Of a DNA stretch of 64,000 nucleotides, positions 8,537 through 16,785 are shown piece after piece. Below the pieces are notes generated by a model. It searched no databases, was not told the DNA's origin, and worked only from the letters and a program-made list of their open reading frames with translations. This DNA comes from JAADHX01 sp964569385 (GTDB lineage Bacteria; Actinomycetota; Acidimicrobiia; Acidimicrobiales; Poriferisodalaceae): NCBI GenBank assembly GCA_964569385.1, contig CAZMUM010000029.1, positions 4,992 to 68,991 of the forward strand. The letters run 5' to 3'. The translations under genes and the position numbers were made by a program. Numbering within the stretch: the stretch's first letter is position 1; the number at the start of each line of letters is the position of its first letter.

Positions 8537-9559
8537 ATGATGGTCCCTTGCGAACGCATCCACTCGACCTCTCCGACCACATTCTTGATACTGGCAACAT
8601 CTCTCAGCCGTGTCACTCTGGTCGACACCGACGATGGGTTCGTCGCCTTCGATTCGAGCGGAGCGGGAACCGGCCGCGAGGTTGTGGCGTCGCTACGGAG
8701 GTGGTCGGACCGGCCAGTGCTTCCGTTGGTCTACACCCATGGACACATGGACCATGTCGGCGCCACTCAGGCTCCGCCGCGATGCAGGCCAACATGAGCT
8801 CCGACAACGCCCCAACATTTTTCCCTCCAGGAACTCTGCGGGTCGACCACGAGTACCAGGGTGTCCTCACCCAGACTGTTGGCGGTGTCGAGCTCGAGCA
8901 TCACCACGCCATGGGCGAAACCGACGACCACACATGGACGTGGATCCCCGACCGCAAGACCATTACCGCTGGCGATCTGTTCATCTGGAACTTCCCGAAC
9001 CGCGGCAACCCCCAGAAGGTCCAGCGATATCCACTTGAGTGGGCTGCCGCGTTACGCGAGATGACAGCCAAAGACGCCGAGCTCTTTGTGCCAGCGCACG
9101 GTCTGCCGATTCGAACCCCAGAACGGATCGCCAAGCTGCTCAACATTGTGGCCACGACACTCGAAACTCTGACCCATCAGGTAATCGATGCCATGAGAAC
9201 ACCGGGACCAAGCTCGACGACATCCAGGCGCACGTCATGCAGCCATCGGCGCCGAAGTCGCGGCGCTGGCTGGGGGAGTCGAGGCGCTCACGGACCGCGC
9301 CGCCGCCTCAGCAGCCCGGGGCGATCTTCGCATAGCGTGTCAACTGATCGAGTATGCGGCCGCGGCCGAACCCGATTCGCACGCGGTTCACCGTGTCCGT
9401 TCCGACATCTACGATCTGCGGCGCAAGTCGGAATCGTCGCTGATGACCAAGGGAGTTTTACTCGCCGCCAAGGGCGAGTCGGCCGCTGTTCTTGGCGAAG
9501 GCATTGAGCGGACGAGTCTTCGCGATGCCGTCGGTGAGTCGCTCGGCAAGGCCGACTAG
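8537..9559 (+). pseudogene. Broken alkyl/aryl-sulfatase (MBL-fold) gene
   Basis: Fragments of one metallo-beta-lactamase-fold alkylsulfatase lie in order but in different frames. Positions 8537 to ~8780 give the zinc motif YTHGHMDHVG. From ~8780 to ~9200 another frame gives HHHAMGETDDHTW, AGDLFIWNFPNRGNPQKVQ and PAHGLPI. From ~9195 to ~9245 a third frame gives GTKLDDIQAHV. From ~9240 to 9559 the first frame returns with GDLRIACQLIEYAA and SLMTKG. Compared with remembered intact relatives of about 450 residues, two blocks are missing: one just after the HxHxDH motif and one after LDDIQAHV, where the conserved YGGWYDGNP region would lie. Frameshifts plus deletions make this a clear pseudogene, not a sequencing slip. 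Confidence 0.8.
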
Positions 9560-9577
9560 GTCACCGAAACGAAACGA

Positions 9578-10906
9578 CTAGGGCGTACCGACCTCGAGAA
9601 TTTGGAAGATCCCAGGTTCGGTGACTCCTTCGGGCAGTTCGCGGTCGCCGAGCCCTAGAAACATCTCGTAACTTCCCGGCTCTAGACCCGAGATTTCGAA
9701 CTGGAAGTCGGACCAAACACCGCCTGCGGTAGCGGTGCGGTAGAAGTACCAGCTTCGTTCGACCTGGCCAACACTAGACGTGCCCGAGAACGTGACGTTG
9801 TAGGCGAGCCCAGATTCGGGTGCCGCACCCTCGGCCGGCGCATTTCGGAACGCTATCTGTCCGAGTCCCCCCACCGGGCGGGCCCAACCCCGCACGACTA
9901 TGGTCGAGCCATCGCCGGCGACGGCGGCGTCGGCGATGGTCTGGCTGGAGATTGCGACGCCGCCTCCGCTCGATGGCCGGAAATCGGTCGTTGGTGCAGA
10001 GTCGATGACTATCCGGGCTGGGCTGGCCAGGAACGCAACAGCGACACGGGAAGGCCCGCGATCGATGTATAGAGCGTGTATGTCTTCTCCGCGTGTCGCG
10101 GTGATAGCGATAGCACCATCGTCGAGTTCGATGAATTCAAGTTCGGTCGCATGATCGGCATCGGGAATATCAAGACGTAGTAGCCCGCCGAAGTCGACCA
10201 AGTCGAGATCGGCGGGGAAGGCATCGGCCAGTCGCCCTTCGGAGAACGAGCCGAGCAAGAGCACGGTACGAGTGCAGTCGGCCGCGACGTGGGTTTCGAT
10301 GGCGATGACGCCGTCAGGATCATCGTCGGCCGCGCCTGGGCTGTACGCCAGTGGATCGGCGGCCGCGGTGTTGGGTAGCTCGGAGCACGAACGCACGTCG
10401 AAGTTGGTAGTCGTAAGAGCAAGATCGACGGCTGGGACCCAACCGGTTTCGTTCCCGGTGGCTGCCTCAAACCAGGTCGAACCGTCGACCTCTCGTATTG
10501 CGCCGGTGAACTCGACCTCCTGGCCTTGGCCGAGCTCGGACCCGGTTGTTCCGCCTGGCGACGCTGTGAGAGTTGAGTCTTGTCGCATTACAGCGTCGGT
10601 CTGAAGTTGTGGCAACTGGTCAGAGGTAGTGATGGGTGGCGTCACCTCAGTTGTGGCAGTTGTTGCGGTCGTCTCGCTGGTGGTTGGCGCCGTTGTTGTA
10701 CCGACGTTGGGTTCGGGCTGGCTATCGCCCTGGTTGACAGTCGCGGCGGCGCCGACTTCGGTGGTGGCTGCGGTTGCGCCGTCGGTTGGCTGTTCGCTGC
10801 GTAGGGCGAACGCAACGGCGATGAGCGGGATCAACAAAGTCAGGCCGACGATGACGGTCCTGGCCCAGCGGCCTGCGTTCGGTTCGGACGATCGACCGCC
10901 ATTCAC
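9578..10906 (-). CDS. Membrane-anchored extracytoplasmic protein with SH3-like domain
   Basis: 442 residues starting at a GTG. A single hydrophobic helix at about residues 17-36 follows a short Arg-containing cytoplasmic end, so the bulk is outside the membrane. A Thr/Ala/Pro-rich linker leads to a region near residues 105-155 that reads like a bacterial SH3 domain (ASPGGTTGSELGQGQEV ... TGWVPAVDLAL). It is followed by a Cys-containing domain and a C-terminal beta-rich domain ending in LEPGSYEMFLGLGDRELP. SH3 domains of this kind often bind the cell wall. I do not recognise the family, and no neighbour suggests a pathway. The gene converges on the alkylsulfatase remnant. Confidence 0.65.
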   Translation of the reverse strand: MNGGRSSEPNAGRWARTVIVGLTLLIPLIAVAFALRSEQPTDGATAATTEVGAAATVNQGDSQPEPNVGTTTAPTTSETTATTATTEVTPPITTSDQLPQLQTDAVMRQDSTLTASPGGTTGSELGQGQEVEFTGAIREVDGSTWFEAATGNETGWVPAVDLALTTTNFDVRSCSELPNTAAADPLAYSPGAADDDPDGVIAIETHVAADCTRTVLLLGSFSEGRLADAFPADLDLVDFGGLLRLDIPDADHATELEFIELDDGAIAITATRGEDIHALYIDRGPSRVAVAFLASPARIVIDSAPTTDFRPSSGGGVAISSQTIADAAVAGDGSTIVVRGWARPVGGLGQIAFRNAPAEGAAPESGLAYNVTFSGTSSVGQVERSWYFYRTATAGGVWSDFQFEISGLEPGSYEMFLGLGDRELPEGVTEPGIFQILEVGTP

Positions 10907-11355
10907 CGGCGACCTCGACGGTCTCGCTGATCACGCACGTAATTGATTCGGCGATCGTCGCAGAGTCCGGCCTTGGGCATCCTTCTAGTCTCGCCGCTAG
11001 GAGACCAATATGAAAGGCAGGGCTCAGAGCACAGCGATATTGGCTCTGGTTCTCCCACACATAGCGGAAGACCTCTAGAGCTACCGTGGCGTCGGCTGCA
11101 TCATTGGCAGCGATGACGTCTAGCTGCAGCCCGTCCATCATGGCTAGTTGGGTGCCATTTGGCGACAGGGAGCCATTTCGGGGCCATCTGAGGTTTTGCC
11201 TGGACAAAGCCGATAATCCTCATTATGTAAAGTAACGTAGTCGCGGGCGTCGAATCAAGGTCGAAATACCTCCCCTGTCACCGGGAAACGGTCGCCGGCG
11301 TACATTTCCCGGTGACAGTGCGGCTTGGGATGCCCTGTGCAGGTAAATTTCTGGT
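10907..11355. other. 449-bp intergenic stretch without a convincing gene
   Basis: Lies between the divergent membrane protein gene and methyltransferase gene. A minus-strand frame (11207 to 10722) runs through it, but it covers the first 185 bases of the neighbour gene and resembles nothing I know. The region should contain the two divergent promoters; I cannot place them confidently. It contains the palindromic element at 11275-11318. Confidence 0.5.
11275..11318. repeat. Palindromic intergenic element, copy 1
   Basis: Two perfect 14-bp inverted arms (CTGTCACCGGGAAA and its complement TTTCCCGGTGACAG) around a 16-bp GC-rich loop containing CGCCGGCG. The same arms recur at 11901-11958, 19124-19187 and, degraded, 39071-39110. 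This copy is 37 bp upstream of the methyltransferase GTG, so unlike the others it does not separate convergent genes. Confidence 0.75.
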
Positions 11356-11934
11356 GTGACTGCCGATGACCGCTCTCGTTGGGACGAGCGATACCGGCGG
11401 AGTCAGATCGCCGATGGGCGCGGGCGGCCCCGATGTCCGGCTGCGTTCGAGGGTCTTGAAGCTCACTTTCCTGATCGTGGTGACGCATTGGATCTGGCAT
11501 GTGGACAAGGAGCGGGCTCAGTTTGGTTGGCCCAACGCGGCATGCGCGTGACAGGTGTAGACGTCTCGCCGGTGGCAATCGAGTCGGCTAGGGATTCGGC
11601 CGCTACGCACGGTGTAGCTGATCTGTGCGACTTTGAGGTGTTCGACCTCGACGAGACTCTCCCTCGGGCCAGTGAATACGACTTGATCATGTGCCATATG
11701 TTTAGGGCGCGGTCCCTAAATACCGCGATAGTAGAGCAGCTGAAGTTAGGTGGATTGTTGGCCATCGCTGTCCTCAGCGAAGTCGGCGGCACCGCCGGTC
11801 GTTTCCGCGAGCCAGCCGGAGCGCTCAAACGCAGTTTCGCCAGGCTAGATGCCGTTGCCCATGCCGAAGGTGGCGGACGCGCCGTACTTCTAGCCCGCAA
11901 ACCACTCCTGTCACCGGGAAACGTACGCCCGTGA
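11356..11934 (+). CDS. Class I SAM-dependent methyltransferase
   Basis: 192 residues with a Rossmann-type methyltransferase core. The SAM-binding glycine motif is LDLACGQGAGS (about residues 45-55), the acidic end of strand 2 is VTGVDVSPVAIESAR, and motif IV is YDLIMCHMF. The N-terminal RWDERYRR is typical of the TehB/UbiE-like methyltransferases. The substrate is unknown. The protein starts at GTG 11356. The gene is flanked on both sides by copies of the palindromic element, and its stop codon lies inside the loop of the downstream copy. The convergent neighbour is the PEP-synthase-like lipoprotein gene. Confidence 0.75.
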   Translation: MTADDRSRWDERYRRSQIADGRGRPRCPAAFEGLEAHFPDRGDALDLACGQGAGSVWLAQRGMRVTGVDVSPVAIESARDSAATHGVADLCDFEVFDLDETLPRASEYDLIMCHMFRARSLNTAIVEQLKLGGLLAIAVLSEVGGTAGRFREPAGALKRSFARLDAVAHAEGGGRAVLLARKPLLSPGNVRP

Positions 11935-11958
11935 CCATTTGCCGGTGACAGGAGTGGT
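11901..11958. terminator. Palindromic element copy 2, probable bidirectional terminator
   Basis: Perfect 17-bp arms ACCACTCCTGTCACCGG / CCGGTGACAGGAGTGGT, extended after one mismatch by AAA/TTT. It sits exactly between convergent genes: the methyltransferase stop (11932-11934) lies in the loop and the opposite gene's stop starts at 11960. The strong stem in both orientations and the position suggest transcription termination for both genes. There is no long T-run, so efficiency is uncertain. Confidence 0.65.
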
Positions 11959-11959
11959 C

Positions 11960-14920
11960 TTAATCGCCGAAGGCGATTGCGTTCTGGATCTGGTCTGACA
12001 GCGACGAGTACAGCAGGTCGAAGGAGCAAGTCACGGAGTCGGGTAACTCCATATCGGCGTACTGAACCTTGACCGTGCCATTCAAAAGGCGGCCGTTGAG
12101 GAGTCCTCGTGAGAACTCAATGTCTTCGGGACCCGTTAGAGACTTGATCCGAACGGGCGAGGCGATCTCGCTGTCGAGTCCAGTGGATAGCTCGAAGTCG
12201 GTCAGGTAGGGAGCTTCAGACCAGCCGAGATCGGGAGTGATGGCAGCATCGGAGTAGGCGATGGTGTAGGTCAGCAGTGTTGTGGTGCCTACACAACTGA
12301 CGGTCTCGACTCGTCGTAAGCGGCGGCGCAGGTCATCTGGCAAGGTCAACGCAGCGATCGAAGCCTGCACCCGAGCCAACGGGGGGTTGAGGGGCCTGAC
12401 CTGCTTGATCACGATGCGGTCTTCGCTGGTCGCGCCAGATCCGAGCGCGGGCCACTCCCCCGCCATGAGTTTGAACTCCATGTCGAGGGTAACCGTGCGC
12501 GACTCTGCGTCGCTGCGTTGGGCCCCGTTGAAGCGAGCCAGCCAATCCAAAGAGACGGTTCGAGCCTGCTCGTACAGTTCGAGTACTCGCTCATCTGAGA
12601 GCACTTGGCCTGTGTTGATTGAAGACTCGGCTACTCGTTCGACGGATGCGTCGTCGCTGCTACGGCTGGCAGTTGCCACGATGATCTCTGGCGTATTCTG
12701 GCCATCGGGGTCGACGACGCTGTTGGCGTCTGGCTGGACGTTGATTGTCATCACGTAGCGCTGGCCGACCGACTGGAACTGCGGGCTCCGGCCACGGAGA
12801 GGCTCGACGCTGATTTCGAACGTGAGCACGCCGTTGGCCTGTTCGAATTCGTCGTCGAAACGAGGGTGGATTAGCACCGCCATAGCACCAGATAGATGAT
12901 CCACAGCGGCTAGTTCGCGCTCTTCGTAGGCCTCAGCACTCCAATAAGAAGCCCATGTCTTTTTGATCGCTCTCTCGATCGCGCGCTCGTCGGGGTTGGC
13001 ATCGAGATCAAGAAAGCCGGTGTTGGAGTCGTATAGCCCAGCGCCGTTGAACCCTTCGATGTCTTCAACCGTGCTCGACGAACGGAACCGCAGCCCCTGG
13101 CTCTGTGCCAGTAGAGCGGTGGCGGCGGCGAGCTGGGTCTCAATGAGGGAAAGAGTCGCGGGGGCGATGGGTTGGTCGCGGAAGTACTTCTTGAACCCTC
13201 CGGCGCCGACAATGTCGCCAATCAAGCTACCGGGCTGACTTTCGGCGTTGAAACGGGCCAAGAACTCTGCGTCGCGCTCGGTCGTGTAGCGACCAAGGTA
13301 ATCATCCTCGCCTTCGAGCAGCAGATACCTGGCCCGGTCAGACGTGATGAAGTCGTGGTTGGCCAACATGGCGTTGAGGGCAGGCCTGACGCTCTCGAGA
13401 TGCTCCACATATGGAGCGACCGACAGAGCCAGGGCCGGGCGGGGCGTCTCAACACTGTCGGCTTCCAGCAGGGCCAGCATTCCCGCGGCCTTTCCGCCTA
13501 TACGCAGACGCCAGAAGTCGAGTTCGGTCTCGGTAAGCGGCCCGGCCCGGCTGTCGAGAACGGCCCCCAGATCCACGATGGTCGCCAAAGAGTCGATGCT
13601 TACCTGTTCGACCGATATCGGAACTGGTTCGTTCTGCGAATTCCACTGGTCGTACTGGTCGTCGGTCAGCCCCACGATCTTGACAGTGCCATCGGCAGAA
13701 GCGATTACAGCGACACGAGCCGCGGGGCCACCCAACTGGATGATGTCGGGGTTGTCCAGAATTCCGCCAACGTATGCGCTTGGAATCCCCCGGTTGCGGG
13801 CCAGAACACTCACATGGGCAAGCGGTGTTTGGGGCGTGGCCGAGATAATGGCAGCCGCGGGTGGCAGGAAGTCTGGCATCTGCTCAATAATCACCACGTC
13901 TTGATCGGTCATGTTGTTGAGCTGGCTGAGATCGTCGACGATCCTGAGGCGGCCGACCGCTATGGCCGCGCTGTACACCTCGGTCTCGCCTGGTATAGCG
14001 AGTTCGGTATATCGAATAATGCGGTCGTACCAAGGGAGTTGATCGGCCTCCATGGCGGTAGCGGTGACCTCGTGTTCGGGTGATCGCACGGCCCACAACA
14101 GGTTGTCGGCGATCTCGGCGGGGACGGCGCTCGACACGATGTCGAGGAAACGCGCAACCTGTTCTGGCGGAGCCTCGTCGACGTACTCAAGCGACAACAC
14201 CCATGTCTCGTCCCTAACGCCCTCGACGGGGGGAAACCAGATCAGGTTGCCGAGCCCGAACTTTCGCGTCTCTACTGGACGATGGTTCAGTTGATAGAAC
14301 AGCCCCGAGGCGATGCGCCCATCGCGAGTCTCGAACAAGTCGAGCGGCAGCGTGTCTTGCCTGGCGTCGCGGTCGATGAAGTCCTGAGCCCAGTCGTATA
14401 CAGCCTCGATCGATTCGAAGCTTAGGTCTGTCTCTGGTTGGGTACCTGAGGTTCCGGCCTCGACCCCGTTAAGCAGGCGATACCAGTACCACTCGTCGTG
14501 GAAGGTGTAGAAGTTCATGTCCATAAACGAGATCTCGGGCGAACCGAGGAAGTCGGCAATCGTGAACTTCACCACCTCCTGGCCTCCAGCGCCCACCGAG
14601 GCCATAGCCCGGAACTCATCTAGGTTTGCCAGCGTCGACAGCGTGTGATCGTCGAAGTCGCCGTCGGCCAAATCCGTATTCACGGTTGTCGTTGGTCGGG
14701 GACCCGTTGTCGTGCTGCTTGGGTCGGCAGTGGTCGCTGAGCCTTCGCCGCCGGTGGCCGACGTGGCTGTCGTCGAAGATGCATTCGGGCCGCCGGCGCC
14801 CACATCGACACTTGAGTTAGAACAGGCGCTGGCCACCAAGACGATGACCATCGCGGCGCCACCGAGAACGCGCATCGACAACCGGTGTTTCGCAGCTGTA
14901 GCTGTTCCAGACTGGCTCAT
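11960..14920 (-). CDS. Lipoprotein with PEP-synthase/PPDK-like domains
   Basis: 986 residues. The N-terminus is a lipoprotein signal (hydrophobic stretch then VASACS), followed by a Ser/Thr/Gly-rich linker, so it should be anchored outside the membrane. Around residues 370-430 is a swivelling phosphohistidine-type domain (TPLAHVSVLARNRGIP, with the key His). Further on is a PEP/pyruvate-binding ATP-grasp-like domain (FRSSSTVEDIEGFNGAGLYD ... KKTWASYWS). In cytosolic PEP synthase these domains occur in the opposite order. An extracytoplasmic protein has no obvious ATP supply, so the real role is open. I chose ATG 14920, with GGAG 5 nt upstream, over an upstream alternative at 14980 because the signal peptide then starts correctly. 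Confidence 0.75.
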   Translation of the reverse strand: MSQSGTATAAKHRLSMRVLGGAAMVIVLVASACSNSSVDVGAGGPNASSTTATSATGGEGSATTADPSSTTTGPRPTTTVNTDLADGDFDDHTLSTLANLDEFRAMASVGAGGQEVVKFTIADFLGSPEISFMDMNFYTFHDEWYWYRLLNGVEAGTSGTQPETDLSFESIEAVYDWAQDFIDRDARQDTLPLDLFETRDGRIASGLFYQLNHRPVETRKFGLGNLIWFPPVEGVRDETWVLSLEYVDEAPPEQVARFLDIVSSAVPAEIADNLLWAVRSPEHEVTATAMEADQLPWYDRIIRYTELAIPGETEVYSAAIAVGRLRIVDDLSQLNNMTDQDVVIIEQMPDFLPPAAAIISATPQTPLAHVSVLARNRGIPSAYVGGILDNPDIIQLGGPAARVAVIASADGTVKIVGLTDDQYDQWNSQNEPVPISVEQVSIDSLATIVDLGAVLDSRAGPLTETELDFWRLRIGGKAAGMLALLEADSVETPRPALALSVAPYVEHLESVRPALNAMLANHDFITSDRARYLLLEGEDDYLGRYTTERDAEFLARFNAESQPGSLIGDIVGAGGFKKYFRDQPIAPATLSLIETQLAAATALLAQSQGLRFRSSSTVEDIEGFNGAGLYDSNTGFLDLDANPDERAIERAIKKTWASYWSAEAYEERELAAVDHLSGAMAVLIHPRFDDEFEQANGVLTFEISVEPLRGRSPQFQSVGQRYVMTINVQPDANSVVDPDGQNTPEIIVATASRSSDDASVERVAESSINTGQVLSDERVLELYEQARTVSLDWLARFNGAQRSDAESRTVTLDMEFKLMAGEWPALGSGATSEDRIVIKQVRPLNPPLARVQASIAALTLPDDLRRRLRRVETVSCVGTTTLLTYTIAYSDAAITPDLGWSEAPYLTDFELSTGLDSEIASPVRIKSLTGPEDIEFSRGLLNGRLLNGTVKVQYADMELPDSVTCSFDLLYSSLSDQIQNAIAFGD

Positions 14921-15045
14921 GGTGTCTCCGTCGACCGGCAAGCGACATGGTTTCACGTTGGTTGCTCCAGGAGAGGTCAAGGTCGAGCAATCTTGGTGTT
15001 GCTTTCGTAAGCTGTTAGACGTTCCCTCGACTCTGGCTGGTTCCC

Positions 15046-15822
15046 ATGCTCATTGTGCTCTCACCCGCAAAGACGCTTGATTACGAAACAAAGCTCCTCA
15101 CCAGAGCCCACACCCAGCCCCGCATGGTCGAAGAATCGGCCAAACTCGTCGACGCGATGATGACCAAATCACCAGACGAGGTTGCATCGATGATGCATAT
15201 CTCAAACACTCTGGCCGAGCTGAACGTGCAGCGCTTCCAAGATTGGGAGCCCACGTTTTCGCTGAAAAACTCTCGCCAAGCAATTCTGGCATTCAAAGGC
15301 GACGTGTACATCGGGATGGACGTCGAGCGATTCGGAGCACGCGATTACACCGAAGCTCAGAAACGGATCCGCATCCTCTCGGGCCTTTATGGCGTGCTGC
15401 GTCCTCTCGACCTGATGCAGCCTTACCGCCTCGAGATGGGCACCAAGCTTAAGACCGAACGCGGCGACACGCTTTACGACTTCTGGGACGAACGCATCAC
15501 CGGACTGCTAAACCAAGACATCGCCGAGCGTAAGGCCAAGGTTCTGCTCAACTTGGCCTCGAACGAGTACTTCTCGTCGATCGATCCCAAAGCCATCAAT
15601 GCCCGAATTGTCTCGCCCCGATTCCTCGACGAGAACAACGGCTCCTACAAGATCATCAGTTTCTTCGCCAAGAAGGCCCGCGGTTCGATGGCAGCGTGGC
15701 TTGTTCTCAACCGAGTCAAGACCGTCAAGGGCCTGCTCGACTTCGATGCCGACGGCTACCACTACGACCCGCACCGTTCGACACGCGACGAGCCTGTGTT
15801 CATCAGGGCGCAAGGCTCCTAA
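15046..15822 (+). CDS. yaaA: YaaA-family peroxide stress protein (UPF0246)
   Basis: 258 residues, the usual length of the family. It starts MLIVLSPAKTLDYE, the diagnostic N-terminus, and contains GLYGVLRPLDLMQPYRLEMG (near residues 108-127) and NLASNEYFSSI. E. coli YaaA lowers intracellular iron damage during peroxide stress and binds DNA; the family fold includes a helix-hairpin-helix-like motif. It is cytoplasmic. It is oriented away from the lipoprotein gene with about 125 bp between the two starts, and is followed after 24 bp by the kinase-like gene. Recognition is strong. Confidence 0.92.
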   Translation: MLIVLSPAKTLDYETKLLTRAHTQPRMVEESAKLVDAMMTKSPDEVASMMHISNTLAELNVQRFQDWEPTFSLKNSRQAILAFKGDVYIGMDVERFGARDYTEAQKRIRILSGLYGVLRPLDLMQPYRLEMGTKLKTERGDTLYDFWDERITGLLNQDIAERKAKVLLNLASNEYFSSIDPKAINARIVSPRFLDENNGSYKIISFFAKKARGSMAAWLVLNRVKTVKGLLDFDADGYHYDPHRSTRDEPVFIRAQGS

Positions 15823-15846
15823 CCGACCTCGGAGCCAAACGATTCT

Positions 15847-16785
15847 ATGAACGCGGGCGAACCGAAGTCGAATGAGATGCCTGCCGCCGAGGTCGACGTC
15901 ACCGTCGCCCTTGTTCGCGGCCTACTCGAATCGCAGCACCCCGACCTCGCATCGTTGGAGCTCGTTGAGGTTGCCAACGGTTGGGACAATGTCATGTTCC
16001 GGCTTGGTTCGGACTACATGGTGCGCCTGCCGCGCCGCCAAGTTGCCGCCATCCTCATCGAACACGAACAGGCGTGGCTGCCGGGCTTGGCTGCGAGCCT
16101 GACGTTGCCGATTCCTGCGCCGATGCGAATCGGTGTTGCTGATGCTGGCTTTCCGTGGCCATGGAGCGTGCTGCCCTGGTTCGATGGCTGTTCATTTGCC
16201 GATGATCCGCCCGCCAACATGGCCAAGGCCGCCTCCACACTCGGTGGGTTCGTCGCCTCGCTGCAACGTCGGGTGGCGGATGCCCCGATCAATCCGTTTC
16301 GTGGCGTTCCCATCAGCGACCATGACGAGCGAGTGCAGATTCGTATCGCCGAGTTGGCTGATGCCATAGACGCTCCCGCTGTGCGGCGCTTGTGGGCGGA
16401 GTTGCTCTCGGTGCCGGAGTGGGAAGGCGAGCCAATGTTGCTGCACGGCGACCTTCATCCGCTGAACGCTCTGACCAACAATGGCGAGTTGAGCGCGGTG
16501 ATCGACTTTGGCGACATCACCAGTGGCGACCCAGCCGCCGACTACATGTCGGCGTGGCTGTTCTTCGACGTTTCCGAGCATGGCGAGTTTCGATCGGCCT
16601 TGGCCGACGCCGGTGCAGTTAACGACGACGACACATGGCAGCGAGGCCGAGCCGCGGCGCTGTCATGGTGCCTAGCGGTGCTGACCCGATCGGCCGACAA
16701 CCCGACCCTGCACCGCATCTCATCGCGAGGGCTCGAGCGGGTCTTGCAGTCGGCCTCGCGACTGCCACTAGTGTGGCCGCGGTGA
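15847..16785 (+). CDS. Aminoglycoside-phosphotransferase-like kinase
   Basis: 312 residues with the APH fold. It has an N-terminal lobe with VANGWDNVMFRLGSDYMVRLPRR, the catalytic loop LLHGDLHPLN around residue 200, and the metal-binding VIDFGD after it. These proteins transfer phosphate from ATP to a hydroxyl on a small molecule. Actinobacteria carry many of them and most are not antibiotic-resistance enzymes, so no drug substrate is claimed. The TGA stop overlaps the GTG of the next gene by 4 nt, so the two are probably coupled. Confidence 0.8.
   Translation: MNAGEPKSNEMPAAEVDVTVALVRGLLESQHPDLASLELVEVANGWDNVMFRLGSDYMVRLPRRQVAAILIEHEQAWLPGLAASLTLPIPAPMRIGVADAGFPWPWSVLPWFDGCSFADDPPANMAKAASTLGGFVASLQRRVADAPINPFRGVPISDHDERVQIRIAELADAIDAPAVRRLWAELLSVPEWEGEPMLLHGDLHPLNALTNNGELSAVIDFGDITSGDPAADYMSAWLFFDVSEHGEFRSALADAGAVNDDDTWQRGRAAALSWCLAVLTRSADNPTLHRISSRGLERVLQSASRLPLVWPR

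Noticed and set aside
10722..11207. Possible minus-strand gene of 161 residues
   Set aside because: It overlaps the first 185 bases of a more convincing gene and its second half is the wrong frame of that gene; no family resemblance.
11275..11958. Integron-type attC sites around the methyltransferase
   Set aside because: The elements are perfect palindromes without the attC core-site layout, and no integrase gene is present.
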